DNA of 64,000 nt from Harmothoe impar (taxonomy: Eukaryota; Annelida; Polychaeta; Phyllodocida; Polynoidae). Below the pieces are notes generated by a model. That model saw only the letters and a program-made list of their open reading frames with translations, had not been told where the DNA came from and ran no database searches. The position numbers and the translations under genes are program-made. Shown here piece after piece: positions 1 through 10,509 of the stretch (positions are counted from its first letter, which is position 1; every line of letters starts with the position of its first letter). The DNA lies in assembly GCA_947462335.1 (NCBI GenBank), contig OX381721.1, forward strand, positions 37,350,488-37,414,487. Reading direction: 5' to 3'.

Positions 1-489
1 AAATCAAGTTAAAATAATGCATTTTGAATGGAAATGATACAATCTACCGCCAGCCAGCGTCAGAGCATCTGCTGGGGGTCATATGAGGACCTCAGACCCC
101 AATCTCAAGTATTAAAATCATATAAATAACACTAGAGGACACCTTCTGTCATACAGTTAGATAGAGAAATCTTAGTTCTCCCAATAGCCACTATAGCATG
201 GCAGGGCTATAAGTAAGCCATGGGTATGGCATGTCTTCTCTATACAGATCTTCAGATCTGTCAGAAAGGTTTGAGGAGTGAGGTATATGTAATCAGCTAC
301 AGTTAGTTACCTAGTTACTCTATCAATATAACAGTGCTAATTTGTTAAATGCGAATATTGAGACATTCTAGACATACATAATACATGTGTGTCTAGTTTA
401 TTTTCAAAAATGCTCCGGCCACCCTACTGTAGTGAATTTCCCATCTCAAGGCGAGCCCCGCGCTGGGTGGTGCTTATGTCTCGTAAGAG
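1..489. other. Unassigned sequence at the window edge
   Basis: No coding frame, RNA gene or repeat was recognised here. The inverted match between the first and second large TIR elements stops near position 490. The sequence to the left is therefore either a part of the first element missing from the second copy, or a later insertion. The window edge prevents a decision. Confidence 0.4.
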
Positions 490-811
490 CTCCATCTCAT
501 AAGTATTAGTTACCATCACCTCACACCCGTTTAACAACAGATTCAGGGTCTAATTATGGAGACCCTGGAGTAGGATTAACAATATATCCCAATGTCTGTG
601 GTGGACATTTACGACATGCAGCCTGCCTCCTAGAGGTGATAGATCTGACCACAGGTCCGCAATATGGAGCTCCCCCTCTGAGAGTATCAAGGTTTGCGTA
701 TAGTCTCCTGCAGTTTAATCTGTTATCTACCCCTTTGTCGACCTCGCCAAAATCCTGGGAGATTCACTTTAAACCTAAGTCCTACCCTTTTTTATTCTTT
801 GTTTATTGTGT

Positions 812-829
812 GGCCCCTAAAGAGGGGCC
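812..829 (-). promoter_or_regulatory. Histone-3'-end-like stem-loop (copy 1)
   Basis: On the minus strand this reads GGCCCCTCTTTAGGGGCC followed by ACACAATAAACAAAGAAT. It can form a 7-bp stem with a 4-base loop. The arrangement resembles the metazoan histone mRNA 3' stem-loop with its downstream purine-rich element, but canonical histone stems have 6 bp. The same block recurs at 30,273 and 31,423 in copy 2. Confidence 0.4.
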
Positions 830-2521
830 GCGGTGTTGATTAATTACACCACATGTTAAGCAGCATGAGATCAAACCTCCCTCAAAAGCGTCAAGGCTCA
901 AAGTCCTGTTGGACGGGAACCCTGTGTTGCTTTCGAGGACGAATGGTTGAGTGATCCGTTGCAGAATACCGATCCGTCAGAGGTTCTGACTTTATATAGC
1001 TTTTATATCGCTTTAGATATGGTGTAGTATTTTCAATCTCACTATAGTTTAGTTGATATTTCAAAGAATCTGCCTCATTCTATCCGAAATACACAACGTT
1101 GACATGTTTCTTATATTCAATATATTAGAAGTGTGCTTTGTTGCTTATTATAGGTCATTATGCGTTTAAAATGTTCGCGAGTATCGTGGAAATGTACAAA
1201 AACCCTATTGTGGCGTCATCTGACGAAAAGAGCGGAGAACTATACTAGAGCATGTAATCGCCAGACCAGCAGGCGGCGGCAGAGTGGTCAAAAGACAATC
1301 TCGTAGTAGTAGGTCTACTTGCATGTTGAGTAGCCGCCCTTGTGGTTGTAATTACCTAGCCTAGTTGACCCTGCCGGCCTGGTCAAGTGAAATTAGTAAG
1401 GAGACCACCCATTAACGTGCTCCACAGTCTTTAGACAGTTAAGACTATAGTCAAGACTGGAGAATTTGGCGAGACGCCCCTCTGGGAGGTCATAATCCTC
1501 AATGTTAGGTGTTAGCTCATTAACATCAGATACCATATTAACAACCCATTAAAAATGTTCATTTTAATAGCAACTCACCCTATTCTGACAAAATCCTATT
1601 AGCAGGTAACCTCTGTATAAACCACACTGCAAACATCTGCTACTTCCAGCGTCTGCCTCGTGACTGATAGTGTACAACAAGACGAAGTGGGCAGAGATTA
1701 GAAAAAATGAGGCTCTTTATATAGCCGAGAGAGCAGCTAATCTGGATGTTCTAAGCTTGTTTTCACCTAGGGCCCCACCCTCTTCCAGAGAGAATCAAAT
1801 CGCTTTTCACCTGAACCCTTCCACCCCTAATCCATCAGCATGAAAAGAGAGATAACGAGTGTAACGTGCGCTACATGTATATGGGATTATAGCTGGTGAA
1901 GAGATAAAGCCGAGTCACCTGTGTATACAAAGACTACAGGGGGTGATTAACGCCAGGTGTGACGCGCCAGCCCGTGAACGGATTATCTTTTAAGCTGACG
2001 CTTAAATTTAACTAGCTAGCTGCCGTCCACACCACTCACTGCGGCAAGAGGAGGTGCTTTTGTTTTACACTTGAGTCGCTTACCACACGGTCTCTACCTC
2101 ACAGACAGACACGCGCCCCCTGTAGCTTTTTTTTGTTTTTTTTTGTATACACACGCTAATCTCATAACCCCCTTATCCGTTATACAGGTAACGGGTATTC
2201 TCTTTTAAAAAAGCTGCCAGTCAGCTTAGCTCTAGAAGCAAGAAGGTGTGTATAGGCGCCTTATAAGTCGGCAGGGGGTAAATACTAGTGAAAAAGGAAG
2301 GCAGGTGTGCAGGTAGCTTTTCTAACAGACACGTGTGTGCACTAAGCTGCTTAAGTCTAAACCCTCCCGCAGTAGTCAGGCGGCATGTGAAAACTTACTT
2401 AACAGATCTCTTACATTGAGTAGAGTCTCTGTGCTGAGAGAGTCTTTTCAGCTATTTTAAGAGGATTATCTAGGACAGGGTACATAAGGAGTGAAACGCC
2501 GAATAGCGGCTACTCAGTCTC

Positions 2522-2802
2522 GTGCAGCACAAGCAGCAGCATCTGGCAGCGGCTTCAGCAGCAGCTGCACGTGCAGCACAAGCAGCTGGCAGCGGCTTCA
2601 GCAGCAGCTGCACGAGCAGCACAAGCAGTAACATCTGTCAACAGCATCCGTGACATCGTCAGCAGCAGCAGCAGCAGCAGCAGCAACATCTGTCAACAGC
2701 ATCCCCCATGACATCGTCAGCAGCACAAGCAGCCAGCAGCTGCTGCAGCTGCTTCAGCAGCTGCTGCACGAGCAGTAGCACAAGCAGCATCCGTGACATC
2801 GT

Positions 2803-2841
<39 letters not shown>

Positions 2842-2960
2842 CTGTCAACAGTATCCATGACATCGTCAGCAGCACAAGCAGCCAGCAGCTGCTGCAGCTG
2901 CTGCATGAGCAGCACAAGCAGCACAAGCAGCAGCACCGACAGCAGCAGCAGCAGCGGCAG
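2522..2960. repeat. Imperfect CAG/GCA trinucleotide tract
   Basis: About 440 bp dominated by CAG, interrupted by recurring blocks such as CATCTGTCAACAGCATC and GTGACATCGTCAGCAG. The frames running through it give only poly-Ala, poly-Gln, poly-Cys or poly-Leu and are not credible genes. The matching CTG tract in copy 2 (27,968-28,330) is shorter by about 75 bp. Confidence 0.9.
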
Positions 2961-2984
2961 TGTGGACCACTAAATTCGAGATGA

Positions 2985-3110
2985 AGCCTAGTGACATTTG
3001 ACATGAAGCTTGAAAAACATAGTGACAGGTGACATGAACAATTCTTAAAATCGACATGAGATATGAGCATAATTAAGCGACATCGACATGCACCATGGCT
3101 ATTTTTTAAG
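2985..3110. repeat. GACATG-rich short repeats
   Basis: Clustered blocks of the type GTGACATG and AAAATCGACATG, spaced roughly 20-30 bp. Similar blocks occur inverted at 27,800-27,970 and in the same orientation at 33,485-33,700, so this is an internal repeat of the large TIR element. Confidence 0.6.
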
Positions 3111-3221
3111 ACAAACGTCATATGTCATAGCCTCCTCATCCAAACCTCCACTAGTAGTGCTCTATAAGCGCAAGCTTTGCCTTAAGAGAGCTGTAGCTGT
3201 GAACCCTCTCCTCCCCCCGTG

Positions 3222-3598
3222 CACACAGGTGAATTATCAGAGTCAGCCAATGGTGCCAATACCACTCTCATACAAGGGTCAGGCGCTGCTGGACTATAAT
3301 AGATGAGTCAAGGACTGTTCTACTGAGGGTCAAGCAGGCTAAGTCGGACATTCAATGACAGGCAGGTCTTTGGCAAACTTGCTTGAAAGTCTGGACAGCA
3401 TTGACAGACTGGGGCATAAGGATCTCGCATGGTCAGACTTTTCAAGCAAGTTTGCTAAAGTCACGTTATTGAATGTCCGACCTAGCCTGACCCTCAGTAG
3501 AACGGTCCTTGACCCATCTATTATAGTCCAGCAGTGCCCGACCCTTGTCTGAGAGCGGTTTAGGTGCCATTGGGTGCCTCTGATATTTGCCTCTGTGT
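3222..3598. repeat. ~377-bp palindrome (copy 1)
   Basis: The two halves are near reverse complements: the run from GCACACAGGTGAATTATCAG to about 3,400 pairs with the run ending at CTCTGTGT near 3,598. Arms are ~180 bp with a short central loop near 3,410. A 65-codon frame through it is a by-product of the palindrome. The equivalent structure in copy 2 is at 27,353-27,735. Confidence 0.8.
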
Positions 3599-3659
3599 AA
3601 GATGAGAAAAGGAGCTGTTGAAAGACTATATTTCAAGCTAGAAAACTGTAATTGTATAG

Positions 3660-3970
3660 GAGAGAGACCTTGCTTATTTCTTATAGGGTTGTAAGATAGT
3701 CACATCATGATGCACATCATCATAAACGCAATCATGATACATTTCATTGTAAGTAGACGAACCAGTAGACTCGCCTCTCTGCCCTCTAAAAGAGAGGGCA
3801 GAGAAGCGAGTCTCACTCTTAAAAAACCCTTCCCCTCCCCCCCCTCCCCCCCTCCCCCCCCCATGCATCTTAAAGAGTGCCCCCCAGAGTGCCCCTCCCC
3901 CCCCCTAAAAAAAAGAGCCACATTTTTAAATTATTTTTTAGCAAGCTTTCAGCTTGCTTTTTTTCTTTTT
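3660..3970. repeat. Inner part of the copy 1 TIR, with hairpin and C-rich tract
   Basis: Matches the inner TIR of copy 2. It holds a hairpin built on GCCCTCTAAAAGAGAGGGC, a C-rich run (3,835-3,905; G-quadruplex potential on the minus strand), and the short palindrome GCAAGCTTTCAGCTTGC. The match breaks at about 3,970, where the LINE 3' end begins, and resumes at 10,669. Confidence 0.85.
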
Positions 3971-4347
3971 TATATATATGTTTATTTCTGTTTTGATTGT
4001 ACAATGTTAGGCTGGATTTAACCACCTGTATTTCAACATCAGACAATAATTGTCACTGAATACGCTGGACTATTTTCACATAGGTTACCGACTTCGTCGG
4101 GTTAGAGATATATAATCTGAGAAAGTTAGTATTTCAATCATTGTGACAGAATTTTAAAGGTATCATGGCCAATGATAGATATTGTTCTTACAATGAAGAT
4201 TTGTGGAATTCTCATAGTTATATATATTGTTATAAAAATAAATAAAATAACAATAAATGGGTTTCAGAAAAAAAATAAACAACTAGAATGGAGCGGATGT
4301 TATTGCTCCTGTGGTGGTGTGGTTGTGAAAAAGAAAAGAAAAGGTTT

Positions 4348-7218
4348 TCAGATCTCCGTTAGATTTTGCAAAATTTGATCGTACTTGCTCCTCAGCCCTT
4401 CGCCAAACTTGTTTGAATCAACAATTTTTCTGAGATCCTGTTCCAGGGCGTTCCACCTTAGTGAACACTGGTACTCAACTCCCCTTTGCACTGTAGCTTT
4501 TCTAGTGAAGAAAGTCTTGAGGAGTCTGTTATCATGGGCTCTGGTTGGGATATTCCTGTTGTCTATGAATGATGGATCCATGCTTCTCTTGAATGCAAAT
4601 TTCAACATATGCATTTCCCTTCTCAGCCTTAATGGCAGTACACTATATTTCTTATGTAGATCTATTCTATTTAGAAAAGGTGGTCTCTTGTTGCAGACAC
4701 GTAAGCATTGATTTACATGAACCTGCAGACAGTTTAGTGTTGTTCTCCCTGCAGCGCCATAGATAATGTCACCATAGTCGATTACCGGTATCACCATCAA
4801 ATTTGTTATATCCAGGGCAGCTCTTTCTGTTAGTCTTTTCTTAATTCTATTTAAGAGATAGGTTTTATATGAGACTGATTTGGATAAATTTTGAATATGT
4901 TTGGTAAATTTCATTTGGCTGTCAAGTGTGATTCCTAAATATTTATAGGTAGGGGTGTGCTTGATTGTATTGTTTTCTACATCAATGTTAAGTTTTGGAA
5001 ATCTTCTAAGGGAATTTCTTGTGCCAAAAGACATGATTTTAGTTTTATCAACATTAAGGGAGAGTTTGTTTCCATTGCACCATTTCATTAGACTTTGGAC
5101 ATCCTCCTCAATAGCTCTGACTATATCCGGGGTCTGGTTCCGATATGAAGTATAGATTGCAGTATCGTCGGCGTAATGTTGAGCTTTCATGGTTTTTAAG
5201 CAGGTGGAGAGGTCATTTATATATAATATAAAAAGTAATGGCCCCAGGGTCGAGCCCTGTGGCACACCATGTGTAATTTTCAAGGGCTTAGATATTTTTC
5301 CATTTGCTTTTGTTGACTGTGATCTATTTTCAAGGTATGATTTTATTAAATTTTGTGAATTTTGACTAAGTCCAATTTTTTCCAATTTTTTTATGAGAAT
5401 TTTGTGGTCTAAAGTGTCAAAAGCTTTTTTGAAATCGATAAATATGCAAGTAGTAATCTCTTTTTTATCTATTGCTCTGTAGATATAGTCTGTCAAGGTG
5501 GCAAGACTGTGTATTGTAGATCTTTCAGACCTGAACCCGTTTTGGTTTTCAGTGAGAACCTTATTTGCTACTAAGTGCCCAGACAATTGTCGGTGTAGTA
5601 ACTTCTCTGTCAGCTTTGAAGGTAGGGGGAGAATAGAGATCGGCCGATAATTATTGACTTTTGACTTATCTCCATCCTTTGGGAGTGGTGTAACTGTGGC
5701 CAGTTTCCAGCTATCAGGATATTTTGCAGTTTTTATTGCACAGTCAATAACATGCTTTAAGTGAAAGGGCAGTGTCAGCAAGGCATCCTTCAACACTTGG
5801 GTAGATAAGTGTAATATTCCCGATGGTTTATTCACATTGATTTTCCTAATGATATCAATTACCTCATCATCTGTAGGAAGTCTAAAATCAAACTGAGTGT
5901 TTATTTTTTCTGGTTTATACTCCCAGGGTTCCACCATGTTTTTTGCTAGGTTTTCGCCAATTGTGGAGAAAAAACTGTTTATGAAGTGTGCTGTGTCATC
6001 TGAACTTACTTGTTGTTGCTGGTCATTAACCAGATTTATTTTGTCTACCCCGGTCCTAGGATTTACTATTTCAGAGATTTCTTTCCAATATTGTTTTGGG
6101 TCATTCTCATTATTTCTAACCTTGTCCAGGTGGAATTTGTCTTTGGCCGCTCTATTTAATGCTTTGGATCTTCTCTTCAAAAATTCAGCAATCCTTAGCT
6201 CGTCAGGGTCCTTGGACCTCCGCGCCTCTTTCATTGCCCTGTTTTTTTCATTTATGAACTCCAATAGTTCTCTCCCTATCCATGGTTTTTTGGCTTGTTT
6301 GAAATGTGATTCCCTGATTGGGCACGTTATGCTGAGAATATACTCAATTTGTGTAACAAAATAGTGCCACGCTGCTTCAGGATCTGTTGTGTCCCAGAAA
6401 TTATTCCAATCACTATTTTTCAATCCCAATTCAAAATTTTCCCGAATATAATTCTTGTATGAGCGTCCCTTAAAACTCAGTGGTATTTGGGGTGGTGGAA
6501 TGAATTTTCTAGTAACAAAAACCGGCTCATGGTCACTTACATTTATAAAACAGTTTCCACATTCCTTTATGTGATCTGAGGTAGTAGCTATCAGGTCCAA
6601 TAGTGAGGGTTCAAAGTTTGGATTAAAATAGGTCGGCTTGGTTATTAATTGTCGCATACCAAGGTGATTAAACATGTCCTTAATTTGTTTTGTGGCAGCT
6701 TCCCTGGGTTTTAAAAGATTTATGTTCATATCTCCCATCAAGAATATTTCTAGATCCCCAACAACTCCGAGATCCCTGACCATATTTGACAGCGCTTTAA
6801 TAAAATTAAGTGCATTTCCATTTGGTGGTCTATAGATGGAGGCGACTACAATCTTTTTCATATTCAACTGAGAAATTGAAACCCATATAATCTCAATGTC
6901 TCTGTCACTTCTGTTCAGATGAGAGAGTTCCTGCTCTGAGACTGATATACTTTTATGAGTATATATCCCAACTCCCCCTCCCTTCTTAATTTTGCCTTCA
7001 ATTTGCCTTTGTCTATCCAACCTCAACAAATTGTAATCCTCAATGTCCACCTGGTTGCTCTTCAATTTCTCCGTGAGCCAGGTTTCAGAGACCGTTAGGC
7101 ATTGAAGACCATTGTCTTTCATGCATAACCTTAAGTCTTCTACATTTGCCTTGAGGCTGTGGGCATTCCAATGCGCCAGGTGGAGGCCACTGGAGAGGAA
7201 CTCAAAATCACTCGCCAT
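4348..7218 (-). CDS. LINE endonuclease-reverse transcriptase (ORF2)
   Basis: This protein nicks target DNA and copies the element RNA by target-primed reverse transcription. The open frame reaches 7,269, where it starts with GTG; the first ATG is at 7,216-7,218, giving about 956 aa (residue numbers below count from 7,269). An APE-type endonuclease fills residues ~30-252, with the landmarks NAHS, SETWL, YRPPN, GDMNIN and SDHEPV. The reverse transcriptase spans ~525-785: YRPISILP, FIDFKKAFD, GVPQGSTLGP, the catalytic YADD at 699-702, and YLGITLD. The C-terminus continues for about 190 residues without an RNase H, as in CR1/L2/Rex-like families. Catalytic motifs are intact and there is no internal stop or frameshift, so the copy may be functional. 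Exact clade is not decided here. Confidence 0.95.
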   Translation of the reverse strand: MASDFEFLSSGLHLAHWNAHSLKANVEDLRLCMKDNGLQCLTVSETWLTEKLKSNQVDIEDYNLLRLDRQRQIEGKIKKGGGVGIYTHKSISVSEQELSHLNRSDRDIEIIWVSISQLNMKKIVVASIYRPPNGNALNFIKALSNMVRDLGVVGDLEIFLMGDMNINLLKPREAATKQIKDMFNHLGMRQLITKPTYFNPNFEPSLLDLIATTSDHIKECGNCFINVSDHEPVFVTRKFIPPPQIPLSFKGRSYKNYIRENFELGLKNSDWNNFWDTTDPEAAWHYFVTQIEYILSITCPIRESHFKQAKKPWIGRELLEFINEKNRAMKEARRSKDPDELRIAEFLKRRSKALNRAAKDKFHLDKVRNNENDPKQYWKEISEIVNPRTGVDKINLVNDQQQQVSSDDTAHFINSFFSTIGENLAKNMVEPWEYKPEKINTQFDFRLPTDDEVIDIIRKINVNKPSGILHLSTQVLKDALLTLPFHLKHVIDCAIKTAKYPDSWKLATVTPLPKDGDKSKVNNYRPISILPLPSKLTEKLLHRQLSGHLVANKVLTENQNGFRSERSTIHSLATLTDYIYRAIDKKEITTCIFIDFKKAFDTLDHKILIKKLEKIGLSQNSQNLIKSYLENRSQSTKANGKISKPLKITHGVPQGSTLGPLLFILYINDLSTCLKTMKAQHYADDTAIYTSYRNQTPDIVRAIEEDVQSLMKWCNGNKLSLNVDKTKIMSFGTRNSLRRFPKLNIDVENNTIKHTPTYKYLGITLDSQMKFTKHIQNLSKSVSYKTYLLNRIKKRLTERAALDITNLMVIPVIDYGDIIYGAAGRTTLNCLQVHVNQCLRVCNKRPPFLNRIDLHKKYSVLPLRLRREMHMLKFAFKRSMDPSFIDNRNIPTRAHDNRLLKTFFTRKATVQRGVEYQCSLRWNALEQDLRKIVDSNKFGEGLRSKYDQILQNLTEI

Positions 7219-8147
7219 ATAATTTATGCGGGGTGAGGGGCAAGACGACAGATACAACCACACAACCACTTATCATTTCCACCATAAAACTTCTTTCCTT
7301 TGTTTCAAATACATAAAAATAAAAATAAAAAGGGTTTTCTTTACTCAATGTCCCATAGGCTCTATTCACAAGCTTGTGCTTCTCGTGCTGCTTGTGAGAC
7401 ATTTTGTTGACTAGGTCAGACTTTCAGATATAACGGGAGATATCACAATTTTCAAAAAGTAACAATTAATAGTTTAAATAAGCTTGGTCCTACCATGACT
7501 TGGTTGTTAGTACAGGGATGAGTTTAGTAGACGAGCATTTTGATAACGTCTTTCCGACATCAATAGTTCATTTCTGCCTGGGGCGGTTCACGCGTAGAAG
7601 GCATCAGCTCCTTGTCTTAAATAGTAAATTTAGTACAGTTAATATTCTACAACATAACGGTAAACACAGATAATGATAACAGTGATAGTTTAAACACAGG
7701 TACTATGCGGTTCCTTAGCTTACATCTGACTTCAATAGCTTTAAATTGTAGTTTGTTTACGTGTGGCATCAAGTCCAAGGTTGTGGCATAATTTTATGCT
7801 ATGTATCAAGTCAATATTTATCCACGACAGGTCTATGTGCAAAGGTCCATTTTACAGCTTAATAAAAAGCGCGACTTTAAATTAACAATAATAGTCAGTT
7901 CTAACTAAGTGCAGTTTTTATAAAATGTCCAAAGATTTTGTTATTTTTATCTGCAAACCATACACAGGGATTCATAACACCAGAATCTTCTTATAAGCCG
8001 CCCATGTTCATACCAGTGTAAGAACAGTGAACATTATATAGTTAACACTGGTCTTATGTTTATTTATACTTATATTGACGGAGGGTATTTTTCACTTATT
8101 TATGAATATTCAATAATTTGTTTTGTTTTGTTTTGAGTGCAATCTTA
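7219..8147 (-). other. Non-coding gap between SGNH and RT frames of the LINE
   Basis: Almost 0.9 kb without a credible frame, AT-rich, between the stop of the SGNH ORF and the first ATG of the RT ORF. No second transposon was recognised in it. It could be a genuine intergenic spacer, or hold translation-control sequence for ORF2, or be an insertion private to this copy. Confidence 0.5.
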
Positions 8148-8897
8148 CTACGGTATCCAGTTGAAGTTGGGGTTGGCGACTTGGAGTTTGCTTTTGTTTA
8201 CTGAGGCACTTTTCACAATCTCCTGCGCCCAAATGTCCTTCCACGACGGTCTAAGGTGAAGCCCATCATGGTACCGTGAGTACTTGCTTTTCCTCTTACC
8301 ACGTTCGATCGGGTGGATGGTGGATTGAAGCCATGGGCCCAGCAGGGGGCATGTCGGCAGGACTGAGGAGTGAACATTCATATCAATTAATAACTGATTT
8401 ATCAGCGGTATTGAGTCATTTATCACCTTTTGTTCCTGGATGAACTGGCCATGGGTGCTATTGTATTTATTTAGATCCACTCCAGTGAGTTGACCATATA
8501 CAGTCGGGTACCCATAGCTTTCAATGACGTCCTTGACCTTGGTATATCGATCAGTCATACAGTTTACTAGACTCCCAGCTGACGTATACAACGGGGTAAT
8601 TCTACCACTGGTGTGTCTGTCTGTGAGATTATTTATACCCCCGATTACAGTTACCAAGTGATATTCATCAGTTACCAGTTCCTGAAGTGTATTCGCTAGG
8701 ATGTCATGTAGCCTAGCACCTGACTCAGGCACTAAAACTTTTATGCAATAGTTCAGTCCTTTTGCATCAATAATACCGTTTATCCTCCCCTGTAGGCCCA
8801 TTCCTCTGCTGTCCATCGACACCAAGCATTTAAATGGAATCATCTTACTTGGATTTGTCACCGGGAGTAGCACGTGCGTTTGTTTACAAACGATCAC
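8148..8897 (-). CDS. LINE-encoded SGNH/GDSL-type hydrolase
   Basis: Predicted esterase-like protein of up to 249 aa. The block I serine sits in SMDSRG (Ser30), block III is GGINNL (Asn89/90), and the Asp-His pair is the DGLH near residues 211-214, so the SGNH set looks complete. CR1 and some L2 LINEs are known to carry esterase domains in or near ORF1; their substrate is unsettled, with membrane or lipid association proposed. The 5' limit of the frame used here is a GTG that overlaps the ORF1 stop by 14 nt in the +1 frame. The first in-frame ATG is at 8,841-8,843, just after the ORF1 stop. Translation could therefore be by frameshift or by reinitiation. The start is uncertain; the family call is fairly firm. 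Confidence 0.8.
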   Translation of the reverse strand: MIVCKQTHVLLPVTNPSKMIPFKCLVSMDSRGMGLQGRINGIIDAKGLNYCIKVLVPESGARLHDILANTLQELVTDEYHLVTVIGGINNLTDRHTSGRITPLYTSAGSLVNCMTDRYTKVKDVIESYGYPTVYGQLTGVDLNKYNSTHGQFIQEQKVINDSIPLINQLLIDMNVHSSVLPTCPLLGPWLQSTIHPIERGKRKSKYSRYHDGLHLRPSWKDIWAQEIVKSASVNKSKLQVANPNFNWIP

Positions 8898-10509
8898 CTG
8901 ACCTAGTTTTCGGCGGCGTGTGTCTGGCTGGAGGCGTTACGTCTGGTGGCGGGGGCTGGTCCGGCTGGGCATTTGCGGCGTTTTGGATGGCAGCTTTTCT
9001 TTCTTCCCTCCGCCTATTCACTTCGGCTATGATCTTGGCTCTCTTCTCGTCTTCCGCAATAATTTTGGCTCGTACCCGTTCCAAACTAAGTCCACAGAGG
9101 TTCTTTCCCGGTGCTGCGACACAGTTTTTGTCCCCGTCCGACAACAAGTGGCCCGTACCGTACTCACGTGACCGCGTGGCCTCAAATAGTCTCGAACCCG
9201 CCGAACCCTTTAGCTTCGCACGAAGTGTGTGGGATTGTGTGAACTTAGCGGTTTGTAGGGATTCCAGTTTGTCCATTTTAATCGGTTGCCATACTTCAGC
9301 CCTTTGTACATCCTTTGCCATTCTCATTGCTTCATACGCGTCTTCTGCGGTAAGTATCCTCGAGGCTAGTTGAGGTGCGTTCGACGCCATAGCTGCGTAG
9401 TAACCAAAGCCATGTTCGACGCTTTTACACGCCACACCCTCATGTGAGAATTCCGTTGGATACAGATTACTTAACCAACTGTGACTGGACTGGAAAGCAA
9501 TCCCCTCTTTTACCTTAATGGTTTTTGCTGCTTCTAGCGTCAAGTCCGGGGGGAGCAGTTCGAGATTTTGGTGAGTGTAAGTGAAGTTTTCGATTTTCAC
9601 CGAACGCCTCTTTAGTTCCACTTGCTTCCCGCAGGCGGTAGCATGGTTCGCCACGATCCGCAGCGCCCTCTGCGCATTTTGCTCAGCAACCGTAAGATCA
9701 TCTTGTATGCTAATTCCCGTCCAGTTAGGCTTGCCCTTCAGTAGCCTCAGGTTGGAGTAGATCAGTCCTTTTTGCTTGGACGGGGCCAGCTGCACCATGA
9801 TCGGTCTCGGGGGGAGGGGCTTGTTGTTTACCTGCCTCTGCTGTTTCGGTGCACCGAGTCTAAAAATAGCATCACAGTCACCAGCCGTATAGTTGATACC
9901 TATGTCCTTAAACAGGTTGCCCACCAGTACAGTCGGGTCGGGATGGTCCGTCTCACTGGCGCCACGGATGATTAGGTTTTGCCGTCTCTTATTGACCTCT
10001 AACCGCTCAACTTTTTCCTCTAATTGATGAATGTGCGCCATTTGCAGTGCATTTTGCAACTCTAGCTTTTCCACCTTCATTTCCAGACTTGTAATTTTGC
10101 CCAAAACACCATCCAGATTTTCAACTTTAGGAATGAGATAGTTGGCGTTTTTGGTAACATTTGCAACTGAAGTGGACATGGATTTGAGCGTATTGGTGAT
10201 TACCGTAAACCCCTCCGTCATGGCCTGCATTCTGATCCAGAAACCTTTCTCAATCTCAGAGGTTGAGTTGGCTTTCATAAGGCGATCCCATGCCTTGTCC
10301 TCTTCCTCAGTGATAATATTTAAACTGCCAAATATTTCACGTTCAATACTCTCACCTGAGGGTGGCTCTTGGAGCGGTGTTGGCGGTGTAGGTGGGGGCG
10401 CGTGGCCGGGAGTGGGGCTGCCTGCCGATCCAGGTGACCTTCCCGAGGCCTCCCTGCTTGACTCACCAGAAATGCGTCTGTCCGCGCTTTTCTTGTCCTT
10501 TTTCCCCAT
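8884..10509 (-). CDS. LINE ORF1: coiled-coil/RNA-binding protein with a NADAR (YbiA-like) domain
   Basis: 541 aa from a clear ATG. Residues 1-60 are a basic, Ser/Pro-rich disordered tail. A coiled coil covers roughly 125-178. Residues ~175-320 resemble the nucleic-acid-binding part of LINE ORF1 proteins (NLIIRGASE start). Residues ~336-486 match the NADAR fold: FQSSHSWLSNLYP, the SVEH glutamate (365), a Trp near 407, the TAKF lysine, FEAT (443), GTGH and GKNLCG. NADAR enzymes hydrolyse ADP-ribose-type N-glycosides; some remove ADP-ribose from guanine. The usual D-x-x-W-G stretch reads REYGTG here, so activity is uncertain. A charged helix (~487-510) and a Pro-rich tail end the protein. Its likely role is to package the LINE RNA; the NADAR role is unknown. 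The frame ends inside the SGNH ORF. Confidence 0.88.
   Translation of the reverse strand: MGKKDKKSADRRISGESSREASGRSPGSAGSPTPGHAPPPTPPTPLQEPPSGESIEREIFGSLNIITEEEDKAWDRLMKANSTSEIEKGFWIRMQAMTEGFTVITNTLKSMSTSVANVTKNANYLIPKVENLDGVLGKITSLEMKVEKLELQNALQMAHIHQLEEKVERLEVNKRRQNLIIRGASETDHPDPTVLVGNLFKDIGINYTAGDCDAIFRLGAPKQQRQVNNKPLPPRPIMVQLAPSKQKGLIYSNLRLLKGKPNWTGISIQDDLTVAEQNAQRALRIVANHATACGKQVELKRRSVKIENFTYTHQNLELLPPDLTLEAAKTIKVKEGIAFQSSHSWLSNLYPTEFSHEGVACKSVEHGFGYYAAMASNAPQLASRILTAEDAYEAMRMAKDVQRAEVWQPIKMDKLESLQTAKFTQSHTLRAKLKGSAGSRLFEATRSREYGTGHLLSDGDKNCVAAPGKNLCGLSLERVRAKIIAEDEKRAKIIAEVNRRREERKAAIQNAANAQPDQPPPPDVTPPARHTPPKTRSGDRL

Noticed and set aside
2659..3121. Overlapping frames giving poly-Leu, poly-Cys, poly-Ala and poly-Gln proteins
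   Set aside because: They are translations of the CAG/CTG tract in all frames and have no independent support.
3355..3552. 65-codon frame repeated at 27,401-27,598
   Set aside because: It lies in the arms of the 380-bp palindrome; conservation of the frame follows from conservation of the DNA.
8834..9373. 179-codon plus-strand frame
   Set aside because: Antisense shadow of the LINE ORF1 and SGNH frames.
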